A stretch of 64,000 nucleotides of DNA from Triticum aestivum. Taxonomy: Eukaryota > Streptophyta > Magnoliopsida > Poales > Poaceae. Every line of letters starts with the position of its first letter. Within the stretch, counting starts at the first letter, position 1. Positions 1 through 10,668 of the stretch are shown here, one piece after another. The translations under genes were made by a program, and so were the position numbers. The stretch spans positions 171,024,883 through 171,088,882 of the forward strand of contig NC_057807.1 of the NCBI RefSeq assembly GCF_018294505.1. Direction: 5' to 3'. The notes below the pieces were generated by a model. That model did no database searches and was not told where the DNA came from. It worked only from the letters and a program-made list of their open reading frames with translations.

Positions 1-2330
1 CATGGCCGTATGTATGCGCGAGTAGGCGTTCGAGATCCCGCCCGTATTTACATACATGGCCGTATTTTCTTTCTTCCACCCTGGCCGCTATACATATGTG
101 TACATGCTACGTGCGCTCCTCTGTCACGTACGCACCTCTACATTGACGAGTATGTACGTACACGTTCGCGACCAGAATGACAACGCTACGTACACTTTGA
201 CCAGGTGGGTCCCGACTGTCAGGCACTTCCTTGTGTGCGAACATGTAGCTGATGGGTCCCAGCAGTCAAGGGGGCGAATCATTTTTTTGCCCGGACGCAC
301 TTCCTTGCTTGCGAAGATGTAGCTGGTGGGTCCCAGTAGTCAGGGGGAAATGTTTATTTCGTGAAATACGGTGGCCCGTCCGGTGCGTCATCGCTATCAG
401 GTGGAGGAATAATTATTTTGCGCGTAATGAGGCACTTCCTTGCGGCTGCCATGGACCCAGCTGTCAGCCTCTCCACGTACAGTACTCTTCTGATGGAAGT
501 CGGATGTTGACCACGCCGCGCCGAGAGCACTACGGTGGTGGATGACGGCAAGGCCTAAGAAGGGGACGACGCAGAACCGGGGAAGACGCGGCAGTGGAAG
601 ACCGCACAAAGAGGAGTATGAGGGTTCACTAGTTCGGCTGCGGTGTGAGGCTGTCGTCGCTGCAGAATAATAGGGGGTGTGGGTGAGTAGAGGGATGGCC
701 TGCGGGCGGTGGGAGTAATAGGGGGCGGTGAGGCCTCCGCGGCATCAAAGCCGACCACGAGAGGCAGGAGCACGCGACACGACCGGCGCTGGTTTGGGCA
801 GCTGGAGCAAGAAGACCAGAGGTTGAGGAAGCACTACGGCCATTGGATGGACATCATACCGTCACTGGAGCTAGAATCGTTCATATTGACTAAGTTGACA
901 AAGACTTCCATCCCCGTCAACTTAGTAGGACCACAAGTCAGCCTCCCACCAAGGTGGGTCCCAGCTAGCAGGGGGAGTATTCATTGTTTTCTGCGTAATA
1001 AGGAGGCACTTCCAGTGGGTCCGAGCTGACAGCGGGGGGTCCCGTCCGGTGGGTCCCACCAGTCAGCGGGGAAATGTTTTTTCGCAAAATACGTTGGCCC
1101 GTCCGGTAGGTCCCTGCTGTCAGGTGGAGGAATCATTATTTTCCGCGTAATAACGAGGCACTTCCTTGCTGCGATTGTGGACCCAGCTGTCAGCCTCTCC
1201 ACATATAGTACACTTCCGATGTAAGTCATTCCTTGACCACGTTGATCACACCGTGTTCTATTGCACGCATGCGTCCATGGGCGTGGTGCGTCCCCACTGT
1301 CAGCCTCTCATGTACAGTCATCTTCCGATGACTCTCAGTTATTGACCACGTTGAACACACCGTGCCGAGTGCACCATGGCCGGGGGACGATGGAGAGGCC
1401 CCACACTGGAATGACCCGGAGATGGGGAAGACGGGGTAGTGGTGTCACAGATGGAGAGGAGTGGGAAACTTGATTGGTTCGGGTGCGCGGCAGCACAGCC
1501 GCGGTGCTGCCCATGGGAGACAGGAGCAAGAACAGAGGTTGAAGAAGGAGCATGGCTGCTAGATTAACATCCACAAGTCCAACTGCGAGAATCATTTGTT
1601 GATTAAGTTGAAAAAGCCCTGCGTACACGTCCACTTATTAGGCCCACAAGTCAGCTACCAAATCTGACAGGTCCCAGCTGTCAACGGGAGGAATAATTTT
1701 TTTCGCATAACAAGGAGGCACTTACTTCCGTGCGAAGATACCGCCAGTGGTTCCGAGCTGTCAGGTGGAGGAAACATTTTTTCAGCTTAATAAGGAGGAC
1801 CTTTCCTTGCGTTCGACCATGGACCTCGTGGGTCCCAGCCGTCAGGCTCTCCACGTACAGTCCTCTTCCGATGACTCTTGTTTGTTGACCACGCCGCATC
1901 GAGCGCAGCGAGGCGGTGGACGACGGCGAGGCCCCGGACGGGAACAACTCAGAGATGGGAAGACGCGGCAGTGGAGTCGCAGATTGAGAGGAGGAGAAGG
2001 GTTATAACTGGTTCTGGTGCAGCGTGGGGCTGCAGTCGGTGGAGAATAACAGGAGGTGTGGAGGGGTGGAGGGATAGCCTGGTTGGCGGTGAGGTAGCGC
2101 TTCGCAGCGATGCGTGCTAAGCAGAGCCGCTAGCCGCCGGAGGCCGGACCAGACGGTCCCGACGATGCTGGAGGAAAAAGACGAGAGATTGAAGGTGCAT
2201 GCCGCCCGTTAGATATAAATCCAATGGTTGTGGATGTCATAATCATTTGTTGACCAAGTTGACAAGGCCCTCCGTAGGCTTCGATCTATTGGCCCACATG
2301 TCAGCCTGCAAAAATGTGGCATATATTTAA
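1..2330. repeat. Three diverged tandem units of about 0.65-0.71 kb
   Basis: The same succession of motifs appears three times: a GTGGGTCCCAGCTGTCAG-type stretch, an AATCATTATTTT/GCGTAATAAGGAGGCACTTCC stretch, a CAGCCTCTCCACGTACAGT stretch followed by TTGACCACG, and an anchor resembling GTTGACAAAGACTTCC. The last anchor lies at about 894, 1608 and 2258, giving periods near 714 and 650. The copies have diverged strongly by substitution and indel. Short open frames in it are not conserved between copies, so I regard the array as non-coding. The first copy may begin before the window. Confidence 0.75.
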
Positions 2331-3400
2331 CCCATGTTTTCTAGAATGTACAGTCCATTTGGTGGGCTGGGTGAACAAATAATTTCACGTCAATGCGGCC
2401 CATTTATATTTTCTAAGAAATCCCAGCCCATTTGCACTTCGTTGAAATACACAAATTAGCTGGGCTCGTTATATATACTTTTCTGTTAGAAGGAGCAATT
2501 AATATCAAAAAATAAATGGAGAGGCACATTATATATATATATATAATTAATAAATTAGCGAGTTATTGCTCAACATAAAAATGAGCGCGTTATTATTACA
2601 TTGGTCCTTAAAATCTTCGCAAGCTTTTGTACACAATCACCAGGATTTTCCTTGCCTGTGAATCAAAAACAACCAGGATTTTCCTTGCCAACTTCTGTTA
2701 AACATTTACTTTTATAAGTTAATAACACGTGGGATGTTTTTATATTGTATATATAAGTCTCTATAAAATATACGATAATAGTAATAATATAAACATATAT
2801 AATGTGGTTAGAAGGGAAAACATAAATTAGACACAACATTATTATTCTTATATATAGATAAATAGAATAGAGATCTACGTTTTATTAAAAAATACATTGG
2901 GCTACCGATCTTTAAGAAAAAGCCCATAGGCCGGTATGGACCTCAAAAAATAAGTTGAAACCACTGTCTCCATATGTCGTGGGCTACGCATGTTAAAATA
3001 CAAAACCTAGGCCTAGCTGATACTTGTTTGCCCTCTGGAAAAAATTGATACCAGATCCCCGAGCGAACTAGATTAAAGAGGGGGCTGGCGGCACGACTGA
3101 AGAAGCACATCAGGAGCGATTTTTTTTCTTCAGTGGATGGCTCTCGATGGCTTTTTTACTTGCCTCTGCACCATACAACTTGTAATTTTAGCCTCCCAGT
3201 CCGCGGTGGACCAGTAGCCCATTTGCTAGGCAGGCCAACCTACAGAAACCGGCACTCAGTTTTTCATCAAGCCCCCAAAACAACGTAGTACTATGTTTGT
3301 TTTGAGGCCAAAAATATTACGGCAGGGGTTGAGCGGGGGAGGGGGGAAGATAGAGCAAAAAGATTAAAAAGAGCTAATGCGTCATTGCTACCCTAACAAA
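2331..3400. other. AT-rich intergenic stretch, no gene seen
   Basis: Mostly AT-rich sequence with a short TA run near 2530-2548 and GGCCCA/TGGGCT words of the kind common in old DNA transposon ends. I see no credible open frame, LTR end or MITE pair. Confidence 0.5.
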
Positions 3401-4033
3401 GCAGGTGCAATTCTTCTCGGGAAGAAGGTGTGTCGTTGACAACCACAAGTCACATACCCCACAGCAGGCATACTAACAAGTTCACACACAAGTACAACAG
3501 AAAAGGTAAACATTCATATCAAACTCAGGTTCACAGGACACATTCATATTCATAGCCAGCATTCACTATCAACAACTCAAAAGATTCATATATACACCAG
3601 TTCAGCATGTCTATGCATCCAAATGATTGATAGATCACACGACAATATTCATAGATAATTCACAAAAAGATTCAGATATACACATGTTCAGTATGTTTAT
3701 GCATCCAAATGATTGACATCACAGCCAATATGATCCATGGATGAACTTTAATTACCTAAGGTACAGACTGGTAAATGGTGTTCAGTCGGAGGTACTTCTT
3801 GCCAACATTAATGCTTGTACGAGTAAACTTTCGAGTGCATAAGAGGCAGCACAGACAATCTGAACTTTGCTTGTAGGTTTATCCTCAAATAGTGACCCCG
3901 TGCCGAGGGAAGTTTGAGAAACTTGGCGACTACTTTCATTCAACTAGTTTACTGGCTCATCTTGGTCCTGTAGCTCGGCAAATTTTACATTGCAGACGAG
4001 AAAGGAGGCGGTTGAGAAAATGAACCACCCAAA

Positions 4034-6102
4034 TTTTTTGTGCAGTTCAACTGAAATGGAGCATCCCTGGCATGCAAACTGATTATGTGCCAGATGAATA
4101 TATGCGTCAACCAACTTGTGTGGAATCATTAGACTCCATGCCATTCAGTTTGCTACCATATCTGGCGATAACCAAAAGGTACAAGTTGGGACCAAAGTCT
4201 GGACTGTGTTTTTATGGGCTGTGCGCCAGGCAATATTTTTGGTGTTCACTCTCCTAATACTTGGAGTTTGACAACTAGTTGACGCCGGTTGTTACTCGAA
4301 TGAATATAGGCGCTTCTTGTCAACATCGATGCTTGTCTGAGTGAACTTTCGAGTACATAGCAGTGGCATAAGTATATGTCCATCTGATATTTTTTTGTAG
4401 TTCTACTGAAATCACCCAATGCAATGATTTGCCTGCAAGTTCAGTTTCGAAGTTGCTCCTTTATAAAATCGGCAAACAGTATCACAATACCAAATTACCA
4501 ATACATGACAAGCACGATAATCAGGATAAAGACCAGTACCAACCTGTGTGAGGTAGCACATCAATTACTATTTACTTTGACTGGAAGCCGAGATAAGCGA
4601 AGCGACTAACAGCAAAGGAAGAAAGCAGGCCCAGATTAGCGACTCACAGGAAAGGACCGAAGCTGTCGAGGCAATGAAGCACCCAAAGTTTTTGTGCAGT
4701 TCCACCAAAATCAAGCATCCCTATTGGCACATATATTGAGAGAGTGAGATTATTGTAATAGTGGGACTAGTTGATGAAACATACACTAGCAAATAGAAGC
4801 ACCCTCATTGTCTTAATGGGTAAAGTTAGCAACACAGTAGTCTTGCTTAAATAGAGGTATTAGTTTATTTAATCAATTCCAATTAGCTCAACACTCAAAG
4901 AATTGCCATCTATCATAGGTTGCAAAACATTAATGTGCAAAGATAAAGGAGTTTCTCATGACAGTAGCATGATACAGATAAAGATGACATCAAATTAGTA
5001 TGGATGAAGGCCTTAGGCCCGTACCTACCTGAGGAAAAAAGCTTATTCATGTACTCCCATAAGAGATGATAAATCACAAACTGGAATCACTCAATAGTAT
5101 ATATTTTTGTGCACTTCAAATGTATGGTTGAAATCACTCTTGTTTACCAGTGCTGACATTATATCGAAAGATTATCAAGAACTTCCAGCAGAGTTAAAGA
5201 ACTCGCTGGGATACAGTTCATTGTATTGTCTAGCGTAGTTCCACTAAAATGTATGATTGGCACAACATGATCCCTGTTTGCACAAGTAGGAACAAGGCGA
5301 AACCTTCATTAGCTTAGTGAGAAAGGATAGAAAGACATTAGCATATTACTCTAACAGTAGCATCAAATTCATGATGGACAATACCCAAAACATTGCCTCA
5401 GTGAACCAATGGCAATAAATTGACATGCAAAACAATAGCACTATTATGTCATGACACTAATGATATTCCCTCCCTGCTCCACCACATGATTCACCTCCAT
5501 AGACAAACATACACAATTACATGATTCAGCATAGGGTGCTACTAAAGATTTGTTTAACTCCGACGGGAAAATTAGGCAGCAATAAATTAGTGGTACTTAA
5601 GTACTCCTAATTAATTAAGTGAGATAGCAGAAGTGGAAGGGCTCCCTGGATCATCGTCTCACATGTAAGGTAGTCGTTGCTGGAGCCCTTAAATGGCCTC
5701 GACTGAGGCCTCTAGCTTCAGCAAGATCGTGGTGGCACTGTTTATTCTTCTTCTTCTTCCTCTTCATGCTCTGTTTATCTTTCTCCTCACCAGTTGGTGA
5801 AACCTAGTACATGATTGGCCTTCTATTTCGGAATTGGTTTTGTTAGTGAGGGAGTACAAGTGTATTAGTAAAAAATAACATTATTTTCTCATGGCAGTCG
5901 CAAAATAGAGATGAACACATGCATTAAATATCATTCTTACCCAAATGAAGGTTATGGCACCAATATGGATGATGAGGGTTGGAACACAGATCTCGCTTTA
6001 TGCAGTTCCACCGAAATGAACCAACTGTTCCATTCTGACTTTCCAGTTAAACAACACAAAAGTCACTTCTTTTAAGAAGAGTTTTGTGCAGTGCACCAAA
6101 AG
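4034..6102 (-). repeat. Dispersed short motif, about seven degenerate copies
   Basis: A ~35 bp motif around TTTTTGTGCAGTTCCACC, followed by AAAATCAAGCATCC or a variant, recurs at about 4034, 4391, 4689, 5103, 5235, 5996 and 6081. Spacing is irregular and divergence is considerable. One copy lies inside a 66-codon minus-strand open frame (4144-3944), but the other copies are not open in that frame, so coding is unproven. The motif may be the remains of an amplified exon or intron of an old minus-strand transcription unit. Confidence 0.5.
5651..5803 (-). CDS. Possible lysine-rich exon (50 codons)
   Basis: On the minus strand an acceptor-like ...GTACTAG precedes a frame open for 50 codons and then TGA. 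The peptide is charged, with a run of lysines and arginines around residues 13-22 (MKRKKKKNK). No family is recognised. It lies downstream of the minus-strand leader at 6610-6930, so it could be a later exon of the same old transcription unit. The sequence gives no further support. Confidence 0.25.
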   Translation of the reverse strand, partial: VSPTGEEKDKQSMKRKKKKNKQCHHDLAEARGLSRGHLRAPATTTLHVRR

Positions 6103-6582
6103 GTCACAACAACAACCAAGTGAAATGGATATCCTTGTTTGCACAAAAAGCTACAGAGGAAACATTCAGAGTCTCAAACAATTACAAGCAAAAACATTTG
6201 GCTAAACTTGTCATGGCTTATAAAAGTGGCATGCCGTCATTTTAGCAGGGGCATTAGATTAAGAACATCTAAATATTTGGTATAAGGGCATGGGACAGTG
6301 GGTGCACCAGCAGTCCAGCACCATGTACCTAAACAGGGGCATAAAGTGGTGATTCATAGTTTGTTGCCTCGAGAAACAAACATCTAAGAAACATTCTAGG
6401 TTGGTCCCATTTTTGTTCACTCTAGCCACCTACTCCTATGTGTGGATAGCAAATCTAGTCCTGGTCATACCACTGTGTACAGCGTTACCCCTATATTTCC
6501 ATTTTTGACCAGGAGACCGGTTGGATGACCAGAGGTAGAAAATGATGCACATGCAGCGACGTAGCGAGCTAGGGAAGTAGAG

Positions 6583-6950
6583 CTAAGGCGGTTTTGAAGG
6601 AAGATATACCTGAAGGTCGTCGGGATGTGGATAGGTGAGAGGCAGGAGGCCAGATCTTCCCACACTAGGGCAACGATGAAGGGATCGGAGGACCTCCCGT
6701 GTCGGCGCTCGTCTAAAGATAATGGTGCGGCTGGCAGTGGGTCTCCTCCCTTGCTGTCGACGACGGCCTAAACGCTGCCCCTCCTCCCCTAAACCGGCGG
6801 AGGGGGATACATCCGGATCTGTAACCAATGGTGAGGATAGAAAGACAGTGTTACCACCCCTATCTTCTTTAGATCTAGAGAGGATGAGAGTGTGTGAACA
6901 GAGCAGCCCTAGCAAGCAAGCACAGAGGCTTTGGCCTATATATACATAGT
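6583..6950 (-). promoter_or_regulatory. Minus-strand TATA box and leader exon
   Basis: TATATATA (6937-6944, minus strand) is followed about 30 bases later by a CT-rich, leader-like sequence. A frame of 110 codons (6915-6583) is open across it. A consensus splice donor, CTTCAG|GTATAT, lies with the intron starting at 6609. This looks like the 5' end of a former minus-strand gene or of a captured gene fragment. The downstream exons are not convincingly recognisable. Confidence 0.4.
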
Positions 6951-7228
6951 GGGATAGTTTTCCTTTTTCACCAAAACAATCGTTTAAAATTGTGTACTAC
7001 GTGCCAGGTCGCCGTTTTTTTAGTTGTTGATTGTTTTTTGAGATAGCTACCCGCTTGTTCCAAGTGGTGTTACGGTGTGCCAGGTCTCGCTTTGTATCAT
7101 TCAAGTCTGGTACAAGTCCCTCCATTAAATGAACAACCACCCCCTCATAAAAATTGTGAACAAGCCCATGGCTAAAATTATCGGAAACGTGGGTTGCCCC
7201 AACATGCATTATTATTTATATTTTCTAC

Positions 7229-7260
7229 TCCCTCCGTTCCTAAATATAAGTCTTTTTTAT
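7229..7260 (+). mobile_element. Stowaway MITE end (fragment)
   Basis: TACTCCCTCCGTTCCTAAAT with the following ATAAGTCTTTTTT is the typical left end of Triticeae Stowaway (Tc1/mariner) MITEs, with TA at the border. The matching right end does not follow, so the copy is broken. Confidence 0.7.
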
Positions 7261-7261
7261 T

Positions 7262-7455
7262 AGCCACACCTAAGACAAGAATTTTTCATTAGCAGTGAAC
7301 CCCACATATCATAGACACAAAAAGTGTGGCAAGATTCCCTTAGGCAAGCCAAAGTGTGTCTAACAATTTTAGCAACTCAAGTTAGGCAAGTGTGGCAAGT
7401 GTGGGAAAAATAATGTGGAAACATAAGACAAACATAGTCACAATCCAAACAGCCC
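7262..7455 (-). mobile_element. MITE-like segment ending CCAAACAGCCCC
   Basis: The segment ends in CACAATCCAAACAGCCCC, which on the minus strand reads GGGGCTGTTTGGATTGTG, a usual grass MITE terminus. The body contains repeated GTGTGGCAAG words. The opposite terminus is not visible, so it is a partial element that abuts the Stowaway fragment. Confidence 0.4.
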
Positions 7456-7585
7456 CGTAATTTTTTGTGACATACGTGAAAATTTGGTTAGCTAAATTTA
7501 TAGTCAAAATTTGGCAAGGTGCATCAAATCTACACATGCAAGTATCAAAGGGTAAGTCATGGCATGCATGCATGCCTTGTTCTCC

Positions 7586-7697
7586 CTGCGTTTCCAAATA
7601 TGAGTCTTTTTAGAGATTGCAACAAGTGACTACATACGAAGAAAAATATGTCTACATATATTTGTATGTTGTAGTCCATTTGAAATGTGTAAAAGGA
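7586..7697 (+). mobile_element. Truncated Stowaway MITE
   Basis: It begins CTCCCTGCGTTTCCAAATAT and has the typical inverted body: AGAGATTGCAACAAGTGACTACATAC on the left, a diverged complement TGTTGTAGTCCATTTGAAAT on the right. The last ~20 bases of the right terminal repeat are missing. Confidence 0.6.
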
Positions 7698-7799
7698 CTT
7701 ATACCGACTACTGTGCTTTGATGTGTCGCGTCAACTCGTAAAAGACCGAGAAGTTTGATTACTACAACGCCCTCTCCCTCGCGGACTGAGCTCTTGTGC

Positions 7800-7893
7800 C
7801 TTAACTGCACCTGCCTTTGTTGGCTGCATGACAGGTGGGCCAACCCCCTGTTGGGCCCACCTGTCATAGACGAAAAGGCAGGAGCAGTAAGTC
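7800..7893. repeat. Near-perfect 94-bp hairpin, MITE-like
   Basis: The inner stem is a perfect 14-bp pair, ATGACAGGTGGGCC (7828-7841) with its complement (7854-7867), around a 12-base loop. An outer imperfect stem pairs TTAACTGCACCTGCCTTT (7801-7818) with the block at 7874-7892. A related hairpin lies at 50637-50732. Confidence 0.6.
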
Positions 7894-8232
7894 AATGAAG
7901 TTGCGTCCCTCCCTCGTGCACGAGCGTGGTGGCTGGAAGGACTAGTAGAAGCTTTCGCTACACCCTATCCCTCCCACACGAGGTGGATGGACATGCAGCA
8001 GTGGATTCGATACTGTAGAAGTAGGAGTAACATGATTGTTCGTCTTTTCGAAGAGGCGAAGAGCCAAGCGCAGTCGGAACATGGCAGTTGCGAACACTCG
8101 CATGGCGTTCTTTGTGTAGGGGTGGGGCGTGGTATGGTGCCTTGGAGCATTCATATAGCCAGGCTCATGCATGGGACAAAATTGGTATTTGATCCCACTA
8201 TTGTAGTACTAGTACTTGCTATTATAGCCTTG

Positions 8233-8335
8233 TAAACCGGAAAGGAGTATTTGCCTTTCTAGAGATTTCAACAAGTGACTAGACTACACTGCGTGCAATA
8301 CTCCCTCCCTTCCGGTTTATAGGGCTCAAATCTCA
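8233..8335. mobile_element. Two facing Stowaway-type ends
   Basis: TGTAAACCGGAAAGGAGTAT (right end) is followed about 50 bp later by TACTCCCTCCCTTCCGGTTT (left end). Between them is an AGAGATTTCAACAAGTGACT fragment like the body of the 7586 element. This is a mosaic of broken MITEs rather than one intact copy. Confidence 0.5.
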
Positions 8336-8933
8336 AATCTCATCAACCAAGGCATTTTGCGATTGGAGGAATGTATCGCATATACTTTACAAAACTGCCC
8401 TAATTAAACTCATACATTAATTACGTAGTTCTCTCGTTTTCCTCTCCGCCTTGGTCGCGGTGCACAATATTGAGCACTCCTATATGACTAGCCGCTCTAT
8501 CTACATGCGGGACATCAAAGCATCCGGGCTCGCGTGCCATCCACGAAATCACAGCGAGGTGCTACAATCGAGACTCACCGGTCACCCCGGTGTGGACGTC
8601 ATGACCCATCATATCACAAAACACACACCTTTACCAGCAGTGGTAAAGTGGCCTCGAAGTTGGACTGGACGAAGCAACCATCATTTCACTGGAACGCTCA
8701 TTGAAGCCCTTTATCCCCTTTCTTGAGGAAAACCTCACTCCAGGATAGTCACTTCTGCCATTTTTCTTCTGTACCGATGAAGGAAAGGTGGGAGAATCAG
8801 TGATGATTCTATATTTTCATTCCAAGAATCTTCTTTTTGCGAAGCACCGACCGATTCTCACAGCCTATTCTTTTCTCGTTTTCATTGCGATTGTGGTTTC
8901 CTTTTGATTGCTTTTTTGTTTGTCAGTTCATTG

Positions 8934-8952
8934 ATGGATCCTGGAGCACTAG
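8934..8952 (+). pseudogene. 5' part of small gene split by Copia (ATG plus six codons)
   Basis: ATG (8934) follows a pyrimidine-rich stretch and a possible acceptor, TTTGTTTGTCAG. The frame reads ATGGATCCTGGAGCACTAG and then meets the retrotransposon. If the element and one copy of the ACTAG duplication are taken out, the frame continues in phase at 39945. The upstream 8700-8930 stretch looks like a 5' leader. No family is recognised. Confidence 0.5.
8948..8952. repeat. Target-site duplication ACTAG (left)
   Basis: ACTAG directly precedes the left LTR (TGAAAGT...). An identical ACTAG follows the right LTR at 39940-39944. Confidence 0.9.
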
Positions 8953-10289
8953 TGAAAGTACTAGTATTCAACTAGAGGGGGAGTGAATAGGCGATTTTTA
9001 TGGAAGTCTTCAAAACATGGGTGTTTCGAAGACCAACGATAGAAATGACCCTATTGATATGCAGCGGAAGGTAGACTACACTATACAAGCCATAGTCAAG
9101 TAAGCAATGAAGTGAAAGCACAAAGACTATAAGCAGCTAGGTAGATTGGATCTGGATGGAAGATAGTATGAAGCCAAACAGAGAACAGTCTTCACATAGT
9201 GAAGTCAAACAGATCAAGCATGTAGGCAAAGACTTCACGAAGACAAACTATAAGTAAGGCGAGAGAGGTAGGACAGAACCAGTTGCTCGGAGAGGACAAG
9301 GGATTTGTTGGACCAGTTACAGTTGCTGTGACAACTGTACATCTGGTTAGGGAGGCTGAGATTCAACTCAAAAGACCGCATCTTCACCTTATTTCCCTTG
9401 AGCTAAGAACACTTAGTCCTCACCCAATCACTCTAGTAAGTCTTCAAGGGAGACTTCCAAACCTTCACAGACTTTGTTCACCGGCAATCCACAATGACTC
9501 TTGGATGCTCAGAACGCAGCGCCTAACTGGCTCGAGGATTCACATTCCTCAAGTGTAATAAGTCTTCAGATCACGTCGACAGAAAGACTTCAGTGATGCC
9601 TAACACTCTTTGGATCTGCGTGTTTTGGGATTTCTCCTCGCAAGGATTCTCTCACAAAGGGTTCGGAGGTGGATTGCTCTCAAACTACAAAAGCCGTGCA
9701 CTAACTCTGAGTAGCCACCAATTTATGGTGTAGGGGGTGGGCTATTTATAGCCAGGAGGCAACCAGACCTGATTTGTCCAAGATGACCTTGGGTCACTAA
9801 GGAACTGACACGTGTTCAACGGACAGATTTCAAACACACGCGACAACTTGACTTGGGCTACAAGTAAAGCTGACTCATCTAGCTCTGGATAAGATTTCCT
9901 CTCATTGTCTTCGCTCGAAGACATAGGATTTGGTTGAGCATCACTTCAGTCACTCTGACTTTGTTCACTTGGACCCCACTTAATAGTACGGTGGTTCCTA
10001 TAACTCAACAAAGAAGAAAAGGAAACTATGAAACAACTATGTCTTCGCACTCCATCGTCTTCACGCGATGTCTTCTCCTGTCATAGTCTTCAATATGAAT
10101 GTCTTCACATACCACCATTGTCTTCAATGTCTTCACAAATTTTTATGGGTCATCTCTGGTAGGTAAACCGAATCAACGTGGGACTACTACCTGTGTTATC
10201 CTGCAATTCTCACAAACACATTAGTCCCTCAACCAAGTTTGTTGTCAATACTCCAAAACCAACTAGGGGTGGCACTAGATGCACTTACA
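8953..10289 (-). repeat. Copia 3' LTR
   Basis: A 1337-bp LTR. On the minus strand it starts TGTAAGTGCATCTAG and ends CACTTTCA. It is rich in GAAGAC words. TATAAATA lies on the minus strand at 9743-9750. It matches 38604-39939 over its whole length with many substitutions. Confidence 0.92.
9743..9750 (-). promoter_or_regulatory. LTR TATA box
   Basis: Minus-strand GGCTATAAATAGCCC. The other LTR keeps TATAAATA at 39395-39402. It is in the position expected for the LTR promoter. Confidence 0.7.
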
Positions 10290-10290
10290 A

Positions 10291-10303
10291 TCTCCTTCTT
10301 TTT
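10291..10303 (-). promoter_or_regulatory. Copia polypurine tract
   Basis: The minus strand reads AAAAAGAAGGAGA, then T, then the 3' LTR start TGTAAG. This is the expected site of plus-strand DNA priming. Confidence 0.8.
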
Positions 10304-10668
10304 GGTGATTGATGACAAACTGGTTGAAGTTTTAAACGGGGATAAAAGTATGTGAAAGTTTAGTTTTGTGAGTATTGTCTTCATACATAAGACGAGGCTC
10401 CCCCTGAAGATGTGCATATAAATGGATTGCGCTTGAATGCAAATGCACATGGCAGGTTATGCTTTGTGGAGGCCATCAACAAGGATGACCAATGCTGATG
10501 ATTTCGTTGTTCGTGAGAACAAGCGATGATACCATTTGGTGTTCGATCTAAGGAAGAACTTCATCATCTTCTACATTGTCTTGGGAACAATATGTTCAGC
10601 TGCAGTGGGGTCAACAGCTGGAACTGCTTCAGCTTCAGGAGCCTCTGTGGAAGCAGGCTCATGAAGTA

